Source: CAZUMH01 sp964621645 (GTDB lineage Bacteria > Zhuqueibacterota > QNDG01 > JAGLOF01). Taken from it: a stretch of DNA of 20,906 nucleotides. The stretch is taken from assembly GCA_964621645.1 (NCBI GenBank), contig CAZUMH010000061.1, positions 1 through 20,906 of the forward strand. The letters are read 5' to 3'. Every line of letters starts with the position of its first letter. The stretch's first letter is position 1. Shown piece by piece: positions 15,566-20,906 of this stretch. The position numbers and the translations under genes were made by a program. The notes beneath the pieces were generated by a model that saw only the letters and a program-made list of their open reading frames with translations, did not search any database and was not told the origin of the DNA.

Positions 15566-16096
15566 ATGAAAAAGTCACTGTTAACACTGTTGCTTGGCCT
15601 GGCCCTGGCAGGGTCCCTTCTGGCTCAACCGGGACGCCAGAGGAGTACAGGCCTGGGCATGGGAACGGGACGCGGCGGCCGAATGATGATGCGGAACGAG
15701 AGAATGCAAGCGTACCTTAACCTGACCGATGAACAGCGGGAAAAGATCGATGCACTGCGCGTTCAGCACCTGAAAGAAGTCAAACCCTATAACAACAAAC
15801 TGGCTGAATTATCGGTCAAACTGAACACTCTGAGCACGGCCGATAAGATGGACAGCAAGGCAGTCGATAGTGTCATCGACGAGATCGGGGGCCTGCGCAC
15901 CAAACTGATGAAGCTGCAGGAAGCCCACTGGCAGCAGATCCGTGCACTCTTGACTGACGAGCAGCGGGTCATCTTCGACAGCCGTCCTTTGGGTCGCGGC
16001 GGCCGCGGAGGACGCGGCTTCAGGCCCGGGATCGGAAGAGGCCGGGGCATGAACAGGCCTGATGCTCCCGGCATGGGACTGGGACGAAACCGTTGA
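15566..16096 (+). CDS. Periplasmic Spy/CpxP-family (LTxxQ) protein
   Basis: The 176-aa protein has a Sec signal peptide (1-20, SLLA|Q). It carries two LTxxQ-type motifs, LTDEQ at 53-57 and LTDEQ at 129-133, one in each half of a helical hairpin, as in Spy, CpxP and ZraP. It ends in a Gly/Arg-rich tail (about 140-176), and another Gly/Arg/Met-rich stretch lies at 28-43. Family members act as periplasmic chaperones or metal-buffering proteins and are usually induced by envelope stress. AAGGAG lies 7 nt before the ATG. It is the last gene of the sigma-linked operon, with a strong terminator 22 bases after the stop. It may be the main output of the regulon. Confidence 0.88.
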   Translation: MKKSLLTLLLGLALAGSLLAQPGRQRSTGLGMGTGRGGRMMMRNERMQAYLNLTDEQREKIDALRVQHLKEVKPYNNKLAELSVKLNTLSTADKMDSKAVDSVIDEIGGLRTKLMKLQEAHWQQIRALLTDEQRVIFDSRPLGRGGRGGRGFRPGIGRGRGMNRPDAPGMGLGRNR

Positions 16097-16117
16097 TCAT
16101 CGATTGATTATTGAATT

Positions 16118-16160
16118 AAAAGGGCCGCTCAGGATATTATAAGACTGGGCGGCCCTTTTT
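16118..16160. terminator. Strong Rho-independent terminator closing the ECF/Spy operon
   Basis: AAAAGGGCCGCTCAG (16118-16132) pairs with CTGGGCGGCCCTTTT (16145-16159), a 15-position stem with one G-T wobble and a 12-nt loop. A-run before and T-run after make it potentially active in both directions. Confidence 0.9.
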
Positions 16161-16282
16161 AAAGCAAACCCCATCAGATCTTTTTCATCCAAATAATTTT
16201 TCAGAATAAACCGGATTTTCCCTTCTATAGGGTCCGAGTTATTCGTATATTTACAACAGGACGTCTTGCCCGGAGAAATCGG

Positions 16283-17290
16283 ATGCATTATTTCATCACC
16301 GGCGGTACCGGATTTATCGGCGGGGAGGTGGCCCGGCAGCTGCTGCGGGCCGGACATCGTCTCACCCTGCTGGTACGCACACCAGAGAAGGCGGCGCCCT
16401 TGGCCACCCTGGGGGCCGAGATTGCGGTCGGGGATGTCACCCGGCGGGAAACTGTGAGCGAGGCCATGCGCGGTGTGGACGGCGTCTTTCATATTGCCGG
16501 CTGGCTCGGCTTCGGCGGCCGGGACCGTTGCCGCTTCTGGGCGGTAAACGTGGAAGGCACCCGGAATGTGCTGGAAGTGATGGCTGAACTGGGCATCCCC
16601 AAAGGCGTCTATACCAGCAGCCTGGCCGTCTTCTCCGATACCGGCGGCCGAGTGGTTAATGAGAATTTTTTCTTCGACGGAATCCACCTGACCGAGTACG
16701 ACCGTACCAAATACATCGCCCTCTATGAGGTGGCCCTGCCCTTGGTCCGCCGGGGTCTGCCCCTGGTCACTGTTCTGCCCGGATTTGTGTACGGTCCGGG
16801 TGACACTTCTGCGGCTGGGCAGGTACTGCGGCTCTACCTGAAACGCAGGCTGCCCCTCATTCCCAGCGGGACTGCCTTTTCCTGCGCTCATGTAGAAGAT
16901 GTGGCCCGGGGCCACATCCTTGCCATGGAAAAAGGTACGCCGGGCCGGCTCTACAACATGTGCGGTCCACCCCACACCTTGGAGGATCTTATGAGGACCT
17001 CCGAGAAAATTACCGGGATCCCCTTCCCCAATCTCAGCCTGCCGCCCGCGGTGATGCGGTTTTTATCCAGGATCGCCTCATCCCTGGAAACCCTGATTCC
17101 TCTGCCCGCGGCCTGTTCCTCAGACATTCTTATCCTGGCCGCGGGGATCACCTACCTGGCCGATGACTCCCGGGCCCGCAGAGAGCTGGGCTTTACCACC
17201 CGGTCCCTGGAAAAAGGATTGCGCCAGACCCTGACCGCTCTGATCCGGGAAAATATGGCCACTTCACTTGCTCCGGATTCCGCCCCTTGA
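16283..17290 (+). CDS. Extended SDR family NAD(P)-dependent epimerase/reductase
   Basis: The 335-aa cytoplasmic enzyme has a Rossmann fold with the nucleotide motif TGGTGFIGG (6-14), D51 in the adenine region (GDVT), and the active-site group S112/S113, Y139 and K143 (YDRTK). It fits the atypical/extended SDR branch that includes dihydroflavonol-4-reductase-like, 3-beta-hydroxysteroid dehydrogenase-like and sugar-nucleotide epimerase enzymes (LPGFVYGPGD at 165-174). Substrate cannot be assigned. The GGAG at 16272-16275 lies 7 nt before the ATG. It is isolated from the preceding operon by the terminator. The phosphatase gene follows after 98 bases on the same strand. Confidence 0.88.
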   Translation: MHYFITGGTGFIGGEVARQLLRAGHRLTLLVRTPEKAAPLATLGAEIAVGDVTRRETVSEAMRGVDGVFHIAGWLGFGGRDRCRFWAVNVEGTRNVLEVMAELGIPKGVYTSSLAVFSDTGGRVVNENFFFDGIHLTEYDRTKYIALYEVALPLVRRGLPLVTVLPGFVYGPGDTSAAGQVLRLYLKRRLPLIPSGTAFSCAHVEDVARGHILAMEKGTPGRLYNMCGPPHTLEDLMRTSEKITGIPFPNLSLPPAVMRFLSRIASSLETLIPLPAACSSDILILAAGITYLADDSRARRELGFTTRSLEKGLRQTLTALIRENMATSLAPDSAP

Positions 17291-17388
17291 CTGTTCCCGG
17301 AAAAATTATTATTTTGCCACACCCCCCGGCTGTTCAGTAAAAGGGGAATAATACATTCATCGCTGATTGATAAAACCCCGCCGCGTCT

Positions 17389-18186
17389 ATGGATAAAACC
17401 GATCTCCGACTTGAAAGCGCCCCTAATTTTCGTGATATTCTCGAACCCTTGCTGAGAGAAGGCCTGCCGGTCCGGACCGGCCTCCTGTTTCGTTCCGGCG
17501 AACTCTCGGAAATTACCGACAGGGATATGGAACTGCTGCGGGAAGCAGGCATCCGCCTCATCTGTGATCTGCGTACTCCCGGTGAACGCCGAGGCCGGGA
17601 GTTCCGTGGGAAAGACGGATTCTCTCCCCTTCTCAGGACCATTCCCCTCTATCACGGTTCCCTTGATATGTCGCGGCTTCAGTTTATGCTCTTTCTCATT
17701 TTTAAGGGGCCTAAATTCGATTTCCAGCATTTCATCCGGGAACAGTATCATGATATCGCATTTTACAGAACCACAGAGATCAGAGAACTATTCACCCTTA
17801 TATCACAGGAAGAGAATCTGCCCGCTGTAATTCACTGCACCGCGGGGAAAGACCGCAGCGGCGTGATCGCAGCCCTAATCCAGCTCTTTCTGGGAGCATC
17901 GCGCCAAACAGTGATGGGAGATTACCTTGCAACAAACAAATTTACCACACCAAGGAAAGAAGGCCTGGCCCGAATGCTTCGACGCTTAAGTCTTTATCGT
18001 GTCTCCAGGGAAAAATTCGATCCTCTGCTCACGGCCCATGCCTCTTACCTTGCTCCGGTGCTGGATGAGATTGAACACCGCTTTCACGGAGCTGAAGCCT
18101 ATCTCCGGGAATATTGCGGTATCGAAGGGAAAACCCTGAACAACCTGAAGCGCCTCTTTCTCAATCCGGTCAATAAAACTTCGTAA
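17389..18186 (+). CDS. Tyrosine/lipid phosphatase, CX5R (MptpB/LipA-like) family
   Basis: The 265-aa protein removes phosphate from phosphotyrosine, or possibly phosphoinositide-type, substrates. The P-loop is HCTAGKDRSG (149-158) with nucleophile C150 and R156. K154 and D155 in the loop are typical of the atypical Tyr_phosphatase_3 group with dual protein/lipid activity. Upstream family segments are APNFRD (11-16), RSGELSE (35-41) and CDLRTPGER (59-67). The helical lid region lies between about 90 and 140. No signal peptide is present. There is no clear ribosome binding site before the ATG at 17389. A weak TTGCCA-18-TAAAAG promoter could lie at 17314-17343. No kinase partner is nearby. Confidence 0.88.
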   Translation: MDKTDLRLESAPNFRDILEPLLREGLPVRTGLLFRSGELSEITDRDMELLREAGIRLICDLRTPGERRGREFRGKDGFSPLLRTIPLYHGSLDMSRLQFMLFLIFKGPKFDFQHFIREQYHDIAFYRTTEIRELFTLISQEENLPAVIHCTAGKDRSGVIAALIQLFLGASRQTVMGDYLATNKFTTPRKEGLARMLRRLSLYRVSREKFDPLLTAHASYLAPVLDEIEHRFHGAEAYLREYCGIEGKTLNNLKRLFLNPVNKTS

Positions 18187-18402
18187 AACACACTATTCCT
18201 TTCCCAAAACGAAGAAACAATAGTCACATCCCCGATGGTACTCTTTGCGGATAAATTTTAAGCAACGGTATAAATATTGCTGGTTTATGTGCCAGATAGG
18301 ACAGCTGGCCGCGATACGGTGACGCATTGAGTACAAGGACGCATAAGTTCAATAATAACAAATTGTAATGTCTCGCATAGTATCCATAAAAGGAATTATA
18401 TA
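18187..18402. other. AT-rich intergenic region without a recognisable gene
   Basis: About 216 bases of visibly more AT-rich sequence separate the phosphatase gene from a small coupled ORF. I see no structured RNA, terminator or convincing promoter. A 78-codon minus-strand reading at 18224-18460 has no ribosome binding site or family character. Confidence 0.5.
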
Positions 18403-18474
18403 ATGGCCCGGCTAGGTAAAAAGGAACCGGTAGCCTATCCTGAATTGCCAGATCAGCCAACGAAGAGTGATTAA
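18403..18474 (+). CDS. Candidate 23-aa small ORF coupled to the next gene
   Basis: MARLGKKEPVAYPELPDQPT is followed by KSD and a stop. AAGGA lies 8 nt before the ATG, a good ribosome binding site. The TAA stop shares its last base with the ATG of the following reading frame (TAATG), a translational-coupling arrangement. Nothing is known about the product. It could also be the 5' remnant of a longer, damaged gene that continues downstream. Confidence 0.35.
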   Translation: MARLGKKEPVAYPELPDQPTKSD

Positions 18475-18766
18475 TGAATAATGAAACATCCGCATCTGTT
18501 CCTCAGGGTTATATGAATTCACCAAAAGATTCCTCAAGCCAGGGAGCTGGAACTCACTTGTACATTTCTTATGTAAAGCCATACAATAAATTTCCGGCGA
18601 TGATGTGTTCCTGCTTCTGGAACCGACAGAGATTGGCGGTGATCACAGTCCGCTTTATTGCTGGAGCCGGAAACCGACAGTCAAAGGCTTGCGGAACTAC
18701 CGTGAGATTGCGAAAATAATGAGTACTATAGCTGAAAATTCCGGAAAACACAAAATATCGATCTGA
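18474..18766 (+). pseudogene. Probable frameshifted gene upstream of the pilin
   Basis: The frame from ATG 18474 reads plausibly up to THLYISYVKPYNKF (about 18555-18595). It then loses protein character and runs to a stop at 18719. A second frame, open from 18590 to the TGA at 18764-18766, carries protein-like sequence: DDVFLLLEPTEIGGDHSPLY, then a Trp/Arg/Lys-rich part (CWSRKPTVKGLRNY) and a helical C-terminus. A single -1 shift near 18580-18600 would fuse them into one protein of about 97 aa ending just before the pilin gene's ribosome binding site. I do not recognise the family. Either a real inactivating indel or a sequencing/assembly error is possible. I see no standard slippery heptamer in the correct frame. 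Confidence 0.4.
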
Positions 18767-18780
18767 AAAAGAGGTATGAA

Positions 18781-19245
18781 ATGGACCCATGGCATCCGCA
18801 AAATGAAAAAGGAACAACCTTAATAGAAATGGTCGTAATAATACTTATAATAGGGATTCTGGCTGCTGTAACCTACGCCCGTTACCAGGATCTCACCTCG
18901 TCCACCCAGACAGTGGCCTGCCGGGCTAATCAGGCTCTCCTGGAAGCCGCCTGCATTCTCTATTATACTGAACGGGCTTTCGGACCACATGGCTCTTATC
19001 CTTCTGATATCGATGAAGTAATCCCTTATCTAGTTGAAGAGGCCCTGCCTGTATGCCCCGGCGGTGGCACCTATATAACTTCAGGTGATGGCGTAGTTCG
19101 CTGTTCATTGCCGGAGCATAGCCGTCTTATCGTCTCTGCGGATGATGAGGGCAATGATGAGAATGGTTCCCCGAACAATAACGGCAAGAATAAAGGAAAA
19201 GGAAAAAACCAGGGGAAAGGCAAAGCAAACGGAAAAGATAAGTGA
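18781..19245 (+). CDS. Type IV pilin / type II secretion pseudopilin-like protein with basic tail
   Basis: The 154-aa protein has a class III (prepilin) signal: leader of 11 residues ending EKG, cleavage before T12, E16 at position +5, and a hydrophobic helix TTLIEMVVIILIIGILAAV (12-30). The leader is cut by prepilin peptidase and the helix packs into the filament or pseudopilus. The globular part includes YPSDIDEVIPYL (73-84) and three further Cys (C47, C58, C91, plus C107) that might form disulfides. The last roughly 30 residues are almost only K, G, N, Q and D (NNNGKNKGKGKNQGKGKANG), an unusual flexible basic tail. GAGGT lies 5 nt before the ATG. No assembly ATPase or platform gene is in the window, so this is an isolated pilin gene. 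Confidence 0.85.
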   Translation: MDPWHPQNEKGTTLIEMVVIILIIGILAAVTYARYQDLTSSTQTVACRANQALLEAACILYYTERAFGPHGSYPSDIDEVIPYLVEEALPVCPGGGTYITSGDGVVRCSLPEHSRLIVSADDEGNDENGSPNNNGKNKGKGKNQGKGKANGKDK

Positions 19246-19382
19246 AATTGAGCTCCCATGTCTGATATTGAAAATCATCTCTGATTCAGATACGCTTCTA
19301 TCGCTAGCATAAGAACATATCGACAGAATAGGGAGCTGTTATAAAACCAGTCCGAAGATATCAGTATTTCTTCATAAACTCC

Positions 19383-19411
19383 TTGACATTCATCCCTGCG
19401 TACCGTACTAT
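19383..19411 (+). promoter_or_regulatory. Predicted sigma70-type promoter of the permease gene
   Basis: A perfect TTGACA (19383-19388), a 17-bp spacer and TACTAT (19406-19411, 4 of 6) precede the permease start by about 60 bases. This is the best -35 box in the window. Confidence 0.6.
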
Positions 19412-19469
19412 GCAATTATTCCATTAAAGGAACTCCCTCATTTGCAGTCATATGCGAGGATTCTGACAG

Positions 19470-19991
19470 ATGAGCGATAAACAAAGGGAGAAAAAAGGGA
19501 TGGATAATACCACCCTGATTCTGGCTGTTGTGGCCCTGGCCCTGCTGGTCACGGCTTATCTTCGCGGCAGGGAGCTGCCCCTGGCCGGCATTACCCTGGC
19601 CGGCCGCACTCTGTGGCGCAACCTTCCTCTTTTGCTGTTAGGATTTCTGGCCGCAGGTCTTATCCAGGTTATCATACCTCGGGAGGTGATCTCTCGCTGG
19701 TTGGGAGCTGAGGCGGGGACCAAAGGTGTTCTTATCGGCTGTCTTGCCGGAGGTCTCATCCCCGGATCTCCCTACACTATCTTTCCGCTGATAGGCGGGA
19801 TTTACCGGGCAGGAGCAGGATTGGGAGCCGTTGTAGGATTTATCACTGCCTGGAGTCTTTGGTCCGTTACCAGGCTTCCCCTGGAGATAGCGCTGATCGA
19901 TCCCAAGGCTGCTCTGACGCGTTATGCGGTCACTTTTGTGGTGCCTCCTCTGGCCGGGCTGGTCACCCAGGCGGCGATGCGCTGGCTCTGA
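19470..19991 (+). CDS. Small DUF318/ArsP-like permease
   Basis: The 173-aa inner-membrane protein has about five predicted helices (14-31, 52-70, 86-108, 117-135, 153-172). The segment EVISRWLGAEAGTKGVLIG, then GGLIPGSPYTIFPLIGG (94-110), resembles the repeat unit of the predicted permease family DUF318 (ArsP/YraQ). Full-length members carry two such units, so this is a half-size form that would have to dimerise or pair with another half. I see no partner half next to it. Two starts are possible: ATG 19470 (GAGG about 10 nt upstream) and ATG 19500 (M11, purine-rich AGGGAG 9 nt upstream). The later start fits the ribosome binding site slightly better. Transported substrate unknown. Confidence 0.7.
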   Translation: MSDKQREKKGMDNTTLILAVVALALLVTAYLRGRELPLAGITLAGRTLWRNLPLLLLGFLAAGLIQVIIPREVISRWLGAEAGTKGVLIGCLAGGLIPGSPYTIFPLIGGIYRAGAGLGAVVGFITAWSLWSVTRLPLEIALIDPKAALTRYAVTFVVPPLAGLVTQAAMRWL

Positions 19992-20068
19992 ATCTCTTTT
20001 ACCGCCGGAATAGTCGGCTCTCCTTATCTTCTGTTATTTAATCTAAGCCAGGCGAAGTGCTATCATGA

Positions 20069-20191
20069 ATGGGGCGGATCGATGCCGAAGTCCCTTATTT
20101 CACCGTGGACATTCAGTTTGAAAGTGACAAAACCATTCGGCAGGAATGGATCCTTAACCCGGATATGCAAGGTGCTGATTATTCGGGATAG
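20069..20191 (+). CDS. Uncertain 40-aa ORF between permease and hybrid kinase
   Basis: MGRIDAEVPYFTVDIQFESD continues for another 20 residues to a TAG at 20189-20191. Composition looks protein-like (beta strand-like PYFTVDIQF, then EWILNPDM). There is no clear ribosome binding site, and the 3' end overlaps the convergent kinase gene by 13 bases. It could be a remnant of a larger gene or chance. I do not recognise it. Confidence 0.2.
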   Translation: MGRIDAEVPYFTVDIQFESDKTIRQEWILNPDMQGADYSG

Positions 20192-20906
20192 GTGATTTGG
20201 ACAAAATTATCCAATTCTTCGCAGGCACTCTGAAATTCTTGTAACGCGATATCCACATTCTTCTTTTTCCCTTGCCGAGCTGCTGTTTCCAGTTTTTTAG
20301 CCGCCTCGACCAGTGGTAATGATTCCAAGGTAAGAGCGCCGCCCTTGGCTGCATGAGCTTCCCGCATCAAGGCTTTATACTCTCCGTTCATTATATAGTT
20401 CTGCATGGATCTGATCTGTTCCCTCAGGGTGTTGATAAATCGCTTCAGCACCCGCTCTACTAAGCTGTCATCTTCATATTCATGAATGAGAAGGTCAAGA
20501 TCTATCGGCGCTGAACCGTTCCAAATACTTATCTGTTTCCTTTCTTTCAAACTACTCACGCTTGATCTCCCGGCCCAGCGGGTGACCGTCTCAATTAATA
20601 TATCATGATTAAGCGGCTTGGTCAGCACCTCATCCATTCCCGCGGCCAGGCATTTTTGCCGCTCCTCGCGTCCCGAGTGAGCCGTAAGACCCAGAATGGG
20701 AGTTTCTTTATTTTTTGAGTCCTTATCCCCGCGGATGTTGATGGCAGCTTCGTACCCGTCCATCAACGGCATCTGAATATCCATGAAGATGATGTCGTAC
20801 CTTTTATTTAATGCCAGCGCACATGCTTCCCGTCCGTTTTCAGCCACATCAACTTCGTGATTTATTCCTTCCAGGCAGATACGTCCTACTTCCTGATTAG
20901 GGATAT
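20179..20906 (-). CDS. Hybrid sensor histidine kinase, C-terminal REC and HPt part (5' end outside window)
   Basis: The frame is open to the right edge, so only the last 241 codons are seen. They begin inside a receiver (REC) domain with PNQEV, then NGREA. The phosphoacceptor Asp lies in FMDIQMPLMDG and the conserved Lys in LTKPLN. A histidine phosphotransfer (HPt) domain follows, with the active His in AHAAKGGALTL and an ending helix pair. The REC-HPt order is that of the tail of BarA/ArcB-like tripartite phosphorelay kinases, so the missing part probably holds sensor, HisKA and ATPase domains. A GTG at 20847 could be misread as the start, but the receiver domain clearly extends upstream of it. 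The gene converges on the permease. Signal and response partner are not in view. Confidence 0.88.
   Translation of the reverse strand, partial: IPNQEVGRICLEGINHEVDVAENGREACALALNKRYDIIFMDIQMPLMDGYEAAINIRGDKDSKNKETPILGLTAHSGREERQKCLAAGMDEVLTKPLNHDILIETVTRWAGRSSVSSLKERKQISIWNGSAPIDLDLLIHEYEDDSLVERVLKRFINTLREQIRSMQNYIMNGEYKALMREAHAAKGGALTLESLPLVEAAKKLETAARQGKKKNVDIALQEFQSACEELDNFVQITYPE

Noticed and set aside
16097..16975. Long minus-strand frame opposite the SDR gene
   Set aside because: It overlaps the terminator and a clear SDR gene and its composition is that of a shadow frame.
18224..18460. 78-codon minus-strand frame in the AT-rich gap
   Set aside because: No ribosome binding site, no recognisable domain, and it overlaps the better supported small coupled ORF.
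18585..18600. Programmed -1 ribosomal frameshift at AATAAATTTCC
   Set aside because: The zero-frame codons are AAT AAA TTT, which do not make an X-XXY-YYZ heptamer in the right phase, so an indel or sequencing error is more likely.

Overview
The window is 20.9 kb of chromosome-like sequence from a didermic (Gram-negative-type) bacterium. Genes are packed on both strands and most are metabolic, transport or envelope functions. There is no phage, transposase, CRISPR array, rRNA or tRNA that I can recognise. Strong AGGAG-type ribosome binding sites and sigma70-like promoters (TTGnnn-17-TAnnnT) are frequent. A bifunctional nuclease fused to a UVR motif, an ECF sigma/anti-sigma pair with Spy/CpxP-like proteins, NhaC and a type IV pilin-like protein together suggest a deep lineage of the FCB superphylum (Calditrichota/KSB1/Marinimicrobia-like) rather than Bacteroidota proper, whose promoters and ribosome binding sites look different. 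This placement is inference only. A run of ten Ns at 10275-10284 shows that the sequence is a draft scaffold.

Left part (1-5030). A minus-strand C45-like Ntn-hydrolase diverges from a plus-strand single-chain iron-sulfur L-serine dehydratase. A plus-strand poly-cysteine 4Fe-4S protein follows. The serine dehydratase and the 4Fe-4S gene each end in a TGA that is also the first three bases of an 86-bp inverted-repeat element. The two elements (3830-3915 and 4929-5014) share 17-nt arms that pair with each other and have unrelated 52-nt cores. They are the most unusual structure in the window.

Middle (5030-13852). A minus-strand run, probably one operon, reads DUF362 protein, aldehyde dehydrogenase, secreted S9-type serine hydrolase. 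It diverges from a plus-strand bifunctional nuclease-UVR gene that has a clear promoter and terminator. Next come nhaC (split only by the scaffold gap) and a full-length comEC.

Right-middle (13853-16160). An ECF sigma factor gene is preceded by a promoter-like sequence that is repeated almost exactly after the sigma gene, in front of a small anti-sigma-like membrane protein and two Spy/CpxP/CnrX-like proteins. A strong terminator closes the unit. It reads as a self-amplifying envelope or metal stress regulon.

Right (16161-20906). An extended SDR epimerase/reductase and a CX5R phosphatase come first. A more AT-rich stretch follows with a small coupled ORF, a probably frameshifted gene and a pilin-like protein carrying a Lys/Gly/Asn-rich tail. 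After that are a small DUF318-like permease with its own promoter and, at the right edge on the minus strand, the REC-HPt end of a hybrid histidine kinase.
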